Shown one piece after another: positions 22,854 through 34,490 of a stretch of DNA of 64,000 nt. Made by a program: the position numbers and the translations under genes. The notes beneath the pieces were generated by a model that ran no database searches, was not told the origin of the DNA, and was given only the letters and a program-made list of their open reading frames with translations. Location of the stretch: NCBI GenBank assembly GCA_012931725.1, contig CM022949.1:30023235-30087234 (forward strand). The letters run 5' to 3'. This DNA is from Litsea cubeba. Taxonomy: Eukaryota; Streptophyta; Magnoliopsida; Laurales; Lauraceae. Every line of letters begins with the position of its first letter. The stretch's first letter is position 1.

Positions 22854-25430
22854 TGCATCACATGTAATCACTTCTGTTTTATATTTAGATAAACTTATAT
22901 AAAAAGAACTTTTATTCAGATTCTATTATTTTTAGAACTTAACAAAGATTTTATTTACTTCCAACCCTTTGATTCTCATTCTTGTAGAATCTTAACACCC
23001 TTTTATTTTTCCACCTTTTTAAAACTTACAAAGAGTCAAAACTATTTAATTTTGTTAAATACAATTAGTTTTTTATTAGGGCCCGAGCTTACCACAAACT
23101 TACTCTACTAATTTCTTGAGATTAATCTCGAGGGAGTAATAATTTGACCACAGGTAATGACGGAGGGTCAACTCAGCATCCGTTAGGTCATAAGTGGGCA
23201 ACTTCTAAATGCATGTTTCTTTACCAGAATTCCTGACAATAATTTACAATATTGGGGTTTCTTTTACCAGAACTCCTAACAAGAATTTACTATATTGGGG
23301 TTTCTTGGACATAATTTGACCATATGTAATTGACTAGGGTCAACTCAGCAGCCATTAGGTCATAAGTGGGCCACTGCTAAAGGCATGTATCTTTACCCGA
23401 ATTCCGAATAATAATTTACTATATTGGGATTTCTTTTAGCAGAACTCCTAACAAGAATTTACTATATTGGGGTTTCTTAGACATGATGTCACATCTGGTC
23501 CCCTAACATAGAAATTCTAAATTTAAGCTACCCAAAAGATCTTAAATGACTTTTTAAAAGTCCTAAAATTTCATTCTTCATGCATTTGATCGGAGTTTCA
23601 AATGCTCCATTAAGAAGAGGGATTTGAAATCTCATCCCAAAAAAGTGACTTTTTATAAAAATTCCGTAAATGAATTCTTATAATTCTAATAAAGAAACGG
23701 TCCTAAAAAGTAGATGGGGGCATGGGCATTTGGGAGGATTTTGCCCTTACCACATGCCAATTTCATGTAAATAAACATAGCATTTAAGGGCAACAGAAAG
23801 GAACACAATCACCCACGTGTCGCTAGTTTGCTAACAATAGAAAGAACAAAATCCTCCTCTTTCGCTACATGTTTTCCAAAGTGTCCAGAACTGGTTTTGA
23901 GCCATTTGGGAAGAAACAGCCGTTTTGGGCCATTTGGCAATAGGCAGCAAGCTGCCAAGTGCCCTCCGTTCACTGCCCAAATGTTCTTGGGCTTGCTTTT
24001 ACAGGCAAATCTCCTGTCACATCCAACCATGTTATAAATGAATTTCTCGAGAGACCCTGCTCAAAAGATTGTCAATATCTAGCTTGCCCAATTTGCCCTT
24101 ATGAATGCATTGTAGAGAAAGATGAAAATACACACTTGTTCCTTTTTATTTGAATTATGCTAATTAATGCTTGATAAACTAAAGTTACTAATATTATTTT
24201 ATCTATAGAGAGAGGTGGGAAAGTAAAATGTAATCGTGTATGGAAGATGATTGAAGCATTTTTTATCTATTTAAGGTTGGCAAAAAAAATTGATAAATTG
24301 AATTAAGCTTCCTTAAATTATGAAACGTTTCGTGAGACGTGATATTATAAGATTTTCAATACAAACCATTATTTTAAACTGTTTGGTTTAAAAATAGATA
24401 ACGATCTCCTTTTTCTAGGGAGATTTTTTTTATGAAAGTTGAGCTCCACCAAAGCCGGGTCGATTCATATGCCGATCTATCTGAAGTATAATAATACATA
24501 TATAGTAATGAGATCGGTATTCATCACTATACCTATACATTATTAGTTACATTTTATCATAATTGATAAATTATAGAATATGTGGCACACTCGAATCTTT
24601 AGTAACTTGGTACCATCACTATATTACATCTCTCTAAGAAAAAAAAAGTTCGACGGTTAATGGCACGTGTAACCCATTAAAGATAACGTTGTAATTCGAA
24701 TGCATCTCCCCTTTGTCAATATAATTTATTTGAATTAGAATGACGTAAGACACTGCAGTACGTAGCACCTTCTGATGTAATACCGTTAGCTTATTGTCGG
24801 GAATCATAGGAAAAATCAAATAAACCAATGTGGTCGTATCTTGTGACATAAATTGTCTGCTTATTGTCGGGAATCACCTATAGTGATGAGAGTTATAATT
24901 GCAAAATGGATTGTTCATGATAATTTGGCGGTTAAATGCCTTTTTGACTTGATTATATGGGCACTAATGCTAGGAGGATTTTTTTTTATTTACCAGTCAA
25001 AGGTAACATTTTAAATAGTTTTTTTTGTATATCAACTATCAATTTTCATATTATGCCAGATCATTAAAAACACCTTGCAACAAATTAAGATGGAAAATAA
25101 CCCAATGTAAATATATTAAATAGAAATAATCAATGATGTGCTTTTAAACAAGTTCCCCTCAAACTTACCTAAAAAGACTTGACCCCAACTTGATGCATTT
25201 GCATTCTATACAAATGAATAGTAAATATCCATTTTAAAATGTCATTTATTTGATGACAAAGGGCCTTATTGTCATTAACAAAAAGTAACTCATCCCACTC
25301 CCAGTCAGAAATTACTCTCACTCCACCAAAGCCCCTCACTCCTGCGTCATACCTCATACATCCCCATCATCCTTTTAAAGCCCCCACAATCCCCATCTCC
25401 CCTTCACAAAGCCCAAGAGCAGCAGATCCT
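22854..25430. other. Intergenic upstream of the MYB-related gene
   Basis: Apart from the two-copy repeat at 23139-23485, no feature is recognised. Opposed ORFs at 23809-24037 overlap one another and lack family motifs. Confidence 0.4.
23139..23485. repeat. Two-copy 172-bp tandem duplication
   Basis: Units starting ATAATTTGACCA at 23139 and 23311 share GGGTCAACTCAGCA, TTAGGTCATAAGTGGG and TATATTGGGGTTTCTT. Within each, a sub-unit of about 50 bp (CCTAACAAGAATTTACTATA type) is itself repeated. Confidence 0.75.
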
Positions 25431-25439
25431 CTTAGAACT

Positions 25440-25450
25440 CCATAAAAGGA
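25440..25450 (+). promoter_or_regulatory. TATA-like box of the MYB-related gene
   Basis: CATAAAAGGAAG lies about 80 bp before the ATG in a C-rich, gene-like upstream segment, followed by a CT-rich leader (about 25480-25510). The placement fits a short 5' UTR. It is a motif call only. Confidence 0.35.
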
Positions 25451-25526
25451 AGCTTCCTCATATATCCACTCAGAGCAAAAGCATCTCCCTCTCTCTGCAT
25501 CCATCTGTTCTGAAAAAAAAAAAAAG

Positions 25527-28500
25527 ATGTTTGATGAAGATTACTTTGATTTTGTTATTCCTGACCTCTCGTCGTCTCCGTTCTTCGATGATCCAGTCTT
25601 TCCTGTTGATGAATGGACCAAAGCCGAGGATAAAGTGTTTGAGACTGCATTGGCAATCTACGGCGAAGATACGCCGGACAGGTGGGAGAAGATTGCCAAA
25701 GAGCTCCCCGGAAAGACCACACACCAGGTGGAAGAGCACTATCGTTTGCTCGTTGAGGACGTCGAGAATATTGAGTCGGGTCGAGTCCCGATTCCAGAGT
25801 ACCAGAATGAGGATCGAGGTGGAGTGAAGGTGTTGGATGAGAAGGAGAAGGGAAGGAGAAGGAGAAGGAGAAGGAGAAGGGGAAGGGGAAGGAGAAGTTC
25901 CATGATTCTAATGATGTGAAGGAAAAAGAGTACTCAGTAGAAGCAAAGCTGGTTGCTGAGGAAGAGAAAGAGAAAGAGGAAGAGGAAGAGGAAGAGGAAG
26001 AGGAAAAGGAGTTAAAGAGGAGTGGGAAGGGAGTTTCTTGGACTGAAAATGAGCACAGGTTTGTTGGTTTTTTTTTTTGTTCTTCAATGATTGATTATTT
26101 AGGGAGGTATCATTATTATTGCCTTTCGTCTTGTGGGGGTGGATTTTTGGTGAGTTCCTGCAAGTCTTTCTTTTTTAATGGCTTTCTAAGCTCCAGAAAA
26201 GAACTGGATTGAAAATAACACGGAGCAGATCTAAAACAAACAACCAGAAACAGAAAATTCTTTTGAGTATTTGGCTTTGGAGTAATTTTTTGGTCTTGTT
26301 CTGGTTTCCATTTCTGGATTTGAAAGGAATCATTATTTGGATGGAGGCTACATTGATTGATGTTTTGGATTTTTCTTTTTTGGGGCATATTTATATAGTT
26401 AATCTTACAATTATTTTTGCTAGATCTTAATTTTTTATTTTTTTTTCGTATTTGTTGTTAAATGCGTTTTGTATTTTGGACGTTGGTTGAATGAATGTTT
26501 TGGATGAAAGAGCATGTTTGGGGTTTGGTCTAATTCTTTCATGAAATTTTGACTTCTTTAAAAGGTGCCTTTTTATCCTGATTTTCATTTGCTTAGTCTT
26601 TGGTTTTAGGAATATGACTGTTGTATCTATGTAAAAGAAGAGGATAAAAGTATGCTTATTCAATTCTACAAATGAAAATATAAACAAAGAAAGTACCAGT
26701 ACATGCAAAGAACACGTAAGAACTTGTCTGTTATGGTAGTCTGGATGTGAAGTCTTCTCTCTACAAGTTAGAGCCTCTTTAGTGGAAACTTGATTTTTTT
26801 TCTTTATTGAGATATTTCCTCTTTTTCTATAGAAACGGTTTAAATAATTCATATGAAGTTTCTACAAAATTTAAAAGAGGAATCAATCTTGTTTTATCTT
26901 TGGTAGACATTTATATCACCTTAAAAGATTTATATTAATATAAATATTTCTATTTATAGTGGATTATGTAATAATTAATATATTGGCTGATGTATTAAAA
27001 ACTGCCAGATATCTTAGGACCTGCTTTTTACGGGCAGTTACGGAATTGATTTCCTTGACTTTCCAAAGGGGTCAGAATTCCAAAATTTTACAAGGGCATT
27101 TGAATCCTGTTAAGTAGGGATGTTCATGGGCCGGGCTAAGGCATATCCAAGCCGGGCCCGGACCAAGCCTGACACAGGCTGTAAAAGTTGGCCCTGAGCT
27201 TGCCCATTTAATCAATTGGGCCAGGGCCAAATCGGGCTTTTATCATTTTAATTAGTGAGAATTTCATCAATTGTTTGGGCTAATTAAATTAAATTACATG
27301 CATTTCTTATGCGGACCGGGCTTTGAGCTTTTATCACTTAATCCAAGCCTGGCTCAATTATTAAACGGACCATGATCAATTACATATCCAAGCCTTGACA
27401 AAGCGGGCTGGGCCCAAATCAGGCTCCTCCTGGCCCAGCCTATTAGCACCCATACTTTTTGGTGGCAAAAACTTTGAAATTTTTTTGAAGAAACGTGACA
27501 TTTGCAAATACTAGGGGACAAGACATCAACATCATGTCTTAAAAAAACCACTACCTCAAACTCGCTTGTAAGAAATTCTAGCAAAAGATTCACACTATAA
27601 TTAGTGTTCAATTAATCGAGTTGGTTGACCCACCAGGCAGGAAAGCTATTTTGGCAGCATCTTGACATGACTATTTAGTATCTATAGCAAGCATTTCCAT
27701 TCAAACACTAGATAAGTAATGTCTTTGGCTGAAGTTACAAGATCTAGCAATGTTCAGGTCGTTGTTGTATTTGTTAATGCAAGTTCATCTAATTGTTTAT
27801 AAATCAATGCAATAGACTACAAACAAAACTTTCTGTGACAGCATTTCTTGCTTACCTTTCTAACTCATTACCATTAGAAAAGATCCTCCTGATGGTTCAG
27901 TACAATGTCATTTTGTTCTTACTCTCAGGTTATTTCTGTTGGGTCTAAACAAGTATGGTAAGGGGGATTGGAAGAGCATATCCAGACACTATGTTTTGAC
28001 AAAGTCATCGGTGCAAGTCGCCAGCCATGCACAGAAGTTCTTCCGCCGTGGGAACATGCCAAAAGAAAGGCAGAAACATCGGCGGTCAAGCATACATGAC
28101 ATCCGAAGCGTGCCGTCCGACCAAGCAAGCTTAATAAATCTCACCCGCTCCAAATCTCGCCATCTGCGATTACGACGGACGAGCAATGTCCCTAAGGCAT
28201 CCATGGTCCAGGCTTCTAATGTTCCACCACCAATAAAAGGCGGTCTACCTCTAATCCCTCCTAACCCACTTCCTCTCAATGGATATGGTAACTTTGGGGG
28301 GAACCCTTCTAGGAATTTGAGTGATGGGATGGGAGATTACCCACCAAACAGTATCGAAGGTCAGGTTTTGAACTCTACCATCCCTCCTAAACAACTTCCT
28401 CTCAATGGATATGGTAACTTTGGGGGGAACCCATCTAGGAATTTGAGTGATGGGATGGGAGATTGCCCACCAAACAGTATCAGTGATCAGGTTTTGAACT

Positions 28501-29727
28501 CTACCATCCCTCCTAAACAACTTCCTCTCAATGGATATGGTAGCTTTGGGGGGAACCCATCTAGGAATTTGAGTGATGGGATGGGAGATTACCCACCAAA
28601 CAGCATCGGTGGTCAGGTTTTGAACTCTACAACCCCTCCTAACCAACTTCCTCTCAATGGATATGGTAACTTTGGGGGGCACCCATCTCGGAATTTGAGT
28701 AATGGGATGGGAGATTACACACCAAACAGTATTAGTGGTCAGGTTTTGAACTCTACAATCCCTCCTAACCAACTTCCTCTCAATGGATATGGTAACTTAG
28801 GGGGGAACCCATCTGTGAATTTGAGTACTGGCTTGGGAGATTACCCACCAAACAGTATCAGTGGTCACGTTTTGAACTCTACAATCCCTCCTAAACAACT
28901 TCCTCTCAATGGATATGGTAGCTTTGGGGGGAACCCATCTGTTAATTTGAGTAACTGGCTTGGGAGATTACCCACCAAACAGTATCAGTGGTCAGGTTTT
29001 GAACTCTACAATCCCTTCGAAACAACTTCCTCTCAATGGATATGGTAACTTTGGGGGGCACCCATCTGTGAATTTGAGTAATGGGTTGGGAGATCACGCA
29101 CCAAACAGTATCAGTGGTCAGATTTTGAACTCTACAATCCCTCCTAACCAACTTCCTCTCAATGGATATGGTAACTTTGGGGGGAACCCATCTGTGAATT
29201 TGAGTAATGTCTTGGGAGATTACCAACCAAACATTATCAGTGGTCAGGTTTTGAACTCTACAATCCCTCCCAAACAACTTCCTGTGAAGGGACATGGTAA
29301 CTTTGGGGGGCACCCATCTGGGAATTTGAGTAATGGGATGGGAGATTACACACTAAACAGTATCACGAGTGGTCAGGTTTTGAGCTCTATAATCCCTCCC
29401 AAACAACTTCCTCTTAATGGATTTGGTAACTTTGTGGGGCACCCCTCTGGAAATTTTAGTAATGGGATGGGAGATTACCCACCAAACAGAATCAGTACTG
29501 TTCAGCTTTTGAACTCTACAATCCCTCCCAAACAACTTCCTCTCAATGGATATGGTAACTTTTGGGGGCACCCAAACTTGAGTAATGGGATTGGAGCTTA
29601 CCCGCCAAACAGTATCAGTGGTCAGGTTTTGAACTCTACAAACACTATGTTGGGTGCTCCCTCTAGCCTTTCTGGTCCATCTTCTAATGATAACTACATG
29701 CACCCTGGTCAGTGGAAGATGCAGTGA
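25527..29727 (+). CDS. DIVARICATA-like two-MYB transcription factor, frame broken twice
   Basis: The gene has two exons. Exon 1 (25527-26058) encodes a first SANT/MYB-like domain (about residues 27-79; EWTKAEDKVFE, RWEKIAKELPGKT, VEEHYRLLVEDV). An acidic/basic linker follows, then the start of the second MYB domain (GVSWTENEHR). The donor CACAG|GTTTGT joins the acceptor CTCTCAG|GTTATTT, so exon 2 (27929-29727) continues LFLLGLNKYGKGDWKSISR to the diagnostic SHAQKFF and then HRRSSIHDI. This is the known order for the DIVARICATA/SRM1 family of nuclear transcription factors, whose second domain binds DNA. The C-terminus is unusual, being an 11-copy 42-residue repeat. The frame is shifted at about 25851 in a GAGAAG repeat, giving a stop at 25919 before the second MYB domain. 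It shifts again at about 28953 inside the array. Each shift fits a one-base change, so assembly error or real decay are both possible. Confidence 0.8.
27115..27455. mobile_element. Probable hAT-like MITE in the MYB-gene intron
   Basis: The left end TAGGGATGTTCATGGGCCGGGC and the reverse-complemented right end TATGGGTGCTAATAGGCTGG align imperfectly. GGGCC/GGCCC subterminal motifs fill both sides. No target duplication could be recognised, so the borders are approximate. Confidence 0.5.
28269..29645 (+). repeat. 126-bp in-frame tandem array, 11 copies
   Basis: The unit start CTTCCTCTCAATGGATATGG recurs near 28269, 28395, 28521, 28647, 28773, 28899, 29026, 29152, 29278, 29407 and 29536. Seven spacings are 126 bp, one before 29026 is 127, one after it is again 126, and the last two are 129. 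The encoded unit runs LPLNGYGNFGGNPS, then NLSDGMGDYPPNSI, then SGQVLNSTIPPKQ (42 residues), rich in Asn, Gly, Pro and Ser. Copies differ by scattered substitutions, so this is not a pure assembly duplication. The 127-bp spacing marks the frameshift. Confidence 0.95.
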
Positions 29728-29931
29728 TTCTGATGCAGTGAAGGGGGTTTGCAGGAAGCTCTTATATAGTTCAAGTTTCTGTATGTGTCATTGTTATGTC
29801 TTTATTTTCATCTCTGTTGTTCTTCTATGGTCGGTTATATATGCTAATCTATGCTCGTCTATTGGAAAGTAATGTCTATAATAGTAATGTAATTGGCATT
29901 AGAGCTGTACATATTTTTGATAATTTGTTGC

Positions 29932-29937
29932 AATAAA
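29932..29937 (+). terminator. Candidate polyadenylation signal of the MYB-related gene
   Basis: AATAAA occurs about 205 bp after the stop codon, preceded by TTTGTA-type T-rich DNA. This is a motif match in a plausible place, with no other support. Confidence 0.35.
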
Positions 29938-32160
29938 GAGGTTTAAGGGAATCCAGTTTGCTATTTATTTGCATTAAAATACATGAAAACTGAATACATA
30001 AGATTTCTACTCTAAGTGGTTAAAAATAAGACCAAAAGTGAATTTTTAAAAAATGAACATCCAATAATCTTTTCTTTTATGAAAATATAATCATATATAT
30101 ATAGGTAGGGAACGAATATTAAGCCATCATCCATAATTCATTTCTCATCTTTCTTTGATTTTATATGAGACCTATAGCGGAAACCCTAAATGAGGCCTAT
30201 TCTATTTTTCTAATATTATTATAAATGCGAAGAAGAAGAAATAAACCAATACAGTGAAGAAAGGAAGAAGATAAAAAAGAGCAAAACTTTCCACATTATC
30301 TTGTAAAATCGAACTGGAACACAAGATCAAACCTAACTAGAAAATGAACAGTAGGAAAGATAAAGACGATGCCATTTCTTCATAAACTCAAACAAAAAAG
30401 AACCAAAGATGCTTTCATTCGTCAGAAAATAAAAAGAGAATAGTTTACATGAAGGCTATTATTATTATTATTTTTTTATCGGTAACAGTAACTTATATTA
30501 AAAGATAATAGAATACAAACAAAGAGTACAGAAAGAAGAAGAAGAAAAAAAATGGGGGGGGGGGGGGGGGGGGGGGGGGGGAGTACAACTCGTTTACATG
30601 AAGTAAAAAGTCAAAAATCGATGGACGCCATAGATATAGATATATACATATAGTCATGTGCGTGAAGAATAAAATCTGTGAATACTACAAGAAGAATGAG
30701 GAGGGTGCGTAGATCTAAGTAAAAAATGCATGGGAAGAAAGGATGAGATTTATTGAAGTTCGAGAAAGAGGTGACTTCTGCTTCTACTGCATGTTTTGTA
30801 AATTTGCGAAGGAAGCTTTAGCAACTTTGACTCTGTGATAAATATTTGAGGCGACATATCCAGGGTAGGTGTGGATTAGAGGAATTGAAATCGGATCATT
30901 AGCCTACCTATGAATTCTGTTTGAGCTAGGAAGGGAGGAAATGAAGATCTTGATCCTATCTTCTCAAGAGAGTTCATGCGCGTTATTTTTTGGAAGAAAT
31001 AACATGATGTCAGTTGTTTTTTCAGAACCAACTGTTATTATAGGGCCTTATACTTTTGCTCTTTGGGGGCCTAAAACAAAGTAACTATATAGATTTTCCT
31101 TGCTTTATGGTAAAACCCGCTATTGCCTAACTTCTCACACAGTCACACTACCATTTGAGTATTGACTTTTTCACTCATTCAAGACCTGAGTTTCCAAATT
31201 TACAAAGGCCGATAACATCCCATCGCAATTACAGGCTGGGCCAAATACGACCATCGGCTTGAATTTGGATCTATTGGAATGGGCCCTCACTTATGGTCAT
31301 GATCCATGGATATGGGTGTTAATAGGCCACATCAGGCCAGTCCAAAGCTTGTCTTCTGTTTAGATACTAGGAGTGCACAAAAAATCTGTCGATCCATAAA
31401 ACAAATCCTATCCGATCCGATAAAATCCACGGATTTTTAACCGAACCAAAGGCCATTATCGGCAGAAAAACATGGACCATAAATAGGCCCATTATCGGCT
31501 CATTTAATATCGGGCCAGAGAATTACCTCCCAGTCCACTCCAGGCGCAAACCTGTCCCGGTTTTGTTTGGACTTTGGCTGGTGTAGCCCACGGGCGCCCC
31601 TCTGTCAATTGATGATGATGATCGATCCTCTTATGTCGGCGGGCCTGATCATGAATGGCCCTGCAGTCCAAAAGCCCGCTCCTAATGGATCCATTTTTTA
31701 AGTCTTGGACCAGTATGGGCCCACCTGAAGAAATGGGTTCTGTACATTTGTGCCTTCTGTTTCTCAATCAAGGTCCAATCCAGGCCGTTGATCATTCATT
31801 GCATCACCAATCTCATTCATTCATCCGCAGAACATTGATGAGATGGTGCCTGAGATGGCCCAGTCAATCTGATCTTTCAGGTGCTGCCCCGTCCATACAC
31901 GTGTCCTACTGATCAGCGGCCAGGATCGCCTCTCAGACATACCAAGTGGACCCCACCTTCTCCATTTATTGTGTATTCGCAGATGTGGTGGGGACATCAA
32001 TCCACGTGTATGGACACAAGCGCTGCAATCGTGTACAAACCCAAACCCTAAAGACCGTTTGGCACATTTTAACGAAATGACAAATATACCCTTTTCTTTT
32101 TACAAGAAGGTCAACAAAACCTCATAAACCCAGGGCAATCGACCAGGGCAGTTAAGTAAA
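29938..32160. other. Intergenic; retroposon-like tails and a 28-base G run
   Basis: No gene is recognised. The stretch TTTTTTTATCGGTAACAG followed by TTATATTAAAAG at about 30470-30505 looks like the antisense 3' end of a LINE or SINE. A pure run of 28 G lies at 30554-30581. TAGGAGTGCACAAAAAATC at about 31368-31386 resembles a hAT terminus, but no partner end was found. The ORFs at 31504-31912 overlap antisense and lack motifs. Confidence 0.4.
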
Positions 32161-32952
32161 ACCCGGATTCTGCTTCTAGGGTTTTAGCTACCTGTTCCTT
32201 TCTAAAACCCTCTTTCACGGCGTTTGGTTCCTTTTCGTGCAAACGTGTTCAAATCTCAAGCGAGGAATCCGATTCATGGCATTGATTTTTTACGTCGAAT
32301 CTCCATTAAACCTTGAATTCAACTCAAAGAACGAAACCCCAATTCATTTCGCCTCTTCCTCTCTCAGAAATTTCTGGGAATTTCGTTTGAGTTTGGGTGC
32401 TTTGGAAAGAACGAGTCTTTACAGAGAAATGGATGGAAATCTAGTAGGAATGAGGAATTCATCTTAAACAAGAAGACCCATTTCTTTTCTTTTCTTTTTG
32501 TTTCTTGTGAGATTTCCTTGGATTTCATTGATAGAGCTGAGGGAAAAAAGTCGATTGTATAATATACAGATTAAGGAAATCAAAGGGAGAAGAGAAACGA
32601 AGAGGATTGAGAGAGATTACTAATGGGTTGTTGATGGTTTCTGAATTCAACCCAGCATTGATAAAAAAAAAAAAAAAAAAACCTTTTCTTTTCATGCTCT
32701 CCTGTTTTGAAATTCTCGCTTGAATCTAGTGGTTTCTGGAAAGAACTGATTGTCGAGAGAGAAGTGAAGTAAAGGTCAAGGAACTTGTAGTTGCAGAGCG
32801 CATTCTGTTCTGCTTTTCATCTTCTCTTTCTGAGGGTGCCCAAATTTTCTTTTGAAGTTGGGATTTGTGGAAAGAAGCCATTTATATAGAGAACTGATGG
32901 TTTCTGCTTACTGATTTTAGAGAAGAAGATTTGAAGGAGATTGGAAAAGGAA
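32161..32952 (+). promoter_or_regulatory. Probable promoter and leader of the phosphate carrier gene
   Basis: This is the region before the carrier start codon. GGGTTTTAGCTACC and AAACCCTCTTTC near 32180-32215 are typical of plant 5' leaders. An upstream ORF starting at ATG 32276 (MALIFYVESPLNLEF...) ends at 32467 and has no family signature. I treat it as an upstream ORF or non-coding. No clear TATA box was chosen. Confidence 0.35.
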
Positions 32953-34453
32953 ATGATGGGAAATGATGGAAGAGATCGTAAAGAGGAGAAGAGATTGAAG
33001 ATTTTATCTCCTCATTATTATGCGATTTGCGCATTGGGTGGAATGTTTAGTGCGGGTACAACCCATCTCGCGATTACTCCGCTTGATGTTTTGAAAGTGA
33101 ATATGCAGGTGAGTTTTATCAGAAAAGGCAGATATATGTGTACTTTTTGAATGGAGATTGATAGGTTTTGTACAATTTGATTTGTTTTTGTGGTGGGTCT
33201 GATGGAAAATGAATGTCTTCCTGTATTCATTTGTTTGCAATTTGCATTACTATGATGTTTCTTGCATATGATTTTTTTTTAAATTTATCATCCAAATGAT
33301 TCCATTTGGTGATTGTTGAAGTCATTTTGTAGGTTTATTCAGGTTTATAATTTTACTACATTGGCTTGTTTTGATTTGTTTCATGACTTCTCTTTCCTAC
33401 AATACAATCCACAAGTGACTATTCTTCCCTGACCTTCTATATGAAGATCTTGTGTCAATTATAGAAAACCTCATGGTGCTTGTAATTACCTGTAGGACTG
33501 TCAATGGGACGTCCATTTATATTTTGATTTACAAGCTCTAAATCTGGGTCCGAATCTAGTTCCTATCTGAGAACACAAACCTGAGTACGTTCCATAAGGT
33601 AAAAGCAGGCACTGTCTGTCCATTCAAGATCTGAATTCAAATTCACAACCAGTCCTGACTCGAGTGGGAATCTATGAGTCTTAATTTTGATCCAAATCTG
33701 TATTTGGCGCTGAAGTAAGTGACTTTTTGTGAATATGAACTTTGAATAATTTGTGTTTATGTTGTGTGGGTGTTAGTGTTATAGTTATAACCTTTTATCA
33801 CCATCATCTGACCCATATCCATCAATGTGGGGTTGGCAGTGTATTATATTATATATTATCATAGACACCTTAATGGCACAGTTGGAAAATTCCTACTGAG
33901 TTTCTAAGAATTCTCAGGAAAGTGTCGTTTTTGAAGGGGTGAAGTTCTGCAAGGGGCCAGTGGTTTTGTAGTATTTCTTTCCCATAGAAATGGTCGGTGA
34001 CAATTTCTTGCAAAGGATGGAAAACTTTGGTAGTCCCTTGTAGATGTATATCCTTAATCCTTTACTTTAAACCCTTTTGATAATACCTACTCCCGAAAAC
34101 TCAATAGGAATTTGCCAGTATGCCCAAAGGAAACTTTCAATTCTTGCATAATAATCTGACAGGCCCAACACCTCTTTAACTGCCTATATGATTTTTCTTA
34201 TTTAGAAAATACATTATTGGTTATGATTCATGATTGTTTCTTTTATTTGTTAAAACGCTTGCTGTATAGATGTTTTTGTGTCTCATCTGATGGATCTAGC
34301 GTATGTTATGTTCATTTCTTGGATTTTTTTTTTCTTTTGCTTTATAGCTTTATCCCATCCATCTTGGGTCTGCTTTATGAGCTCTACTGTGTAACTTGAA
34401 AATAAACTATGGCCAAAATTCATTTATTTTTTACTTAGGTGCATGATAATGAG

Positions 34454-34490
<37 letters not shown>

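Noticed and set aside
28269..29645. CRISPR-like array
   Set aside because: The repeats are contiguous, in-frame with the MYB exon and lack unique spacers; the genome is eukaryotic.
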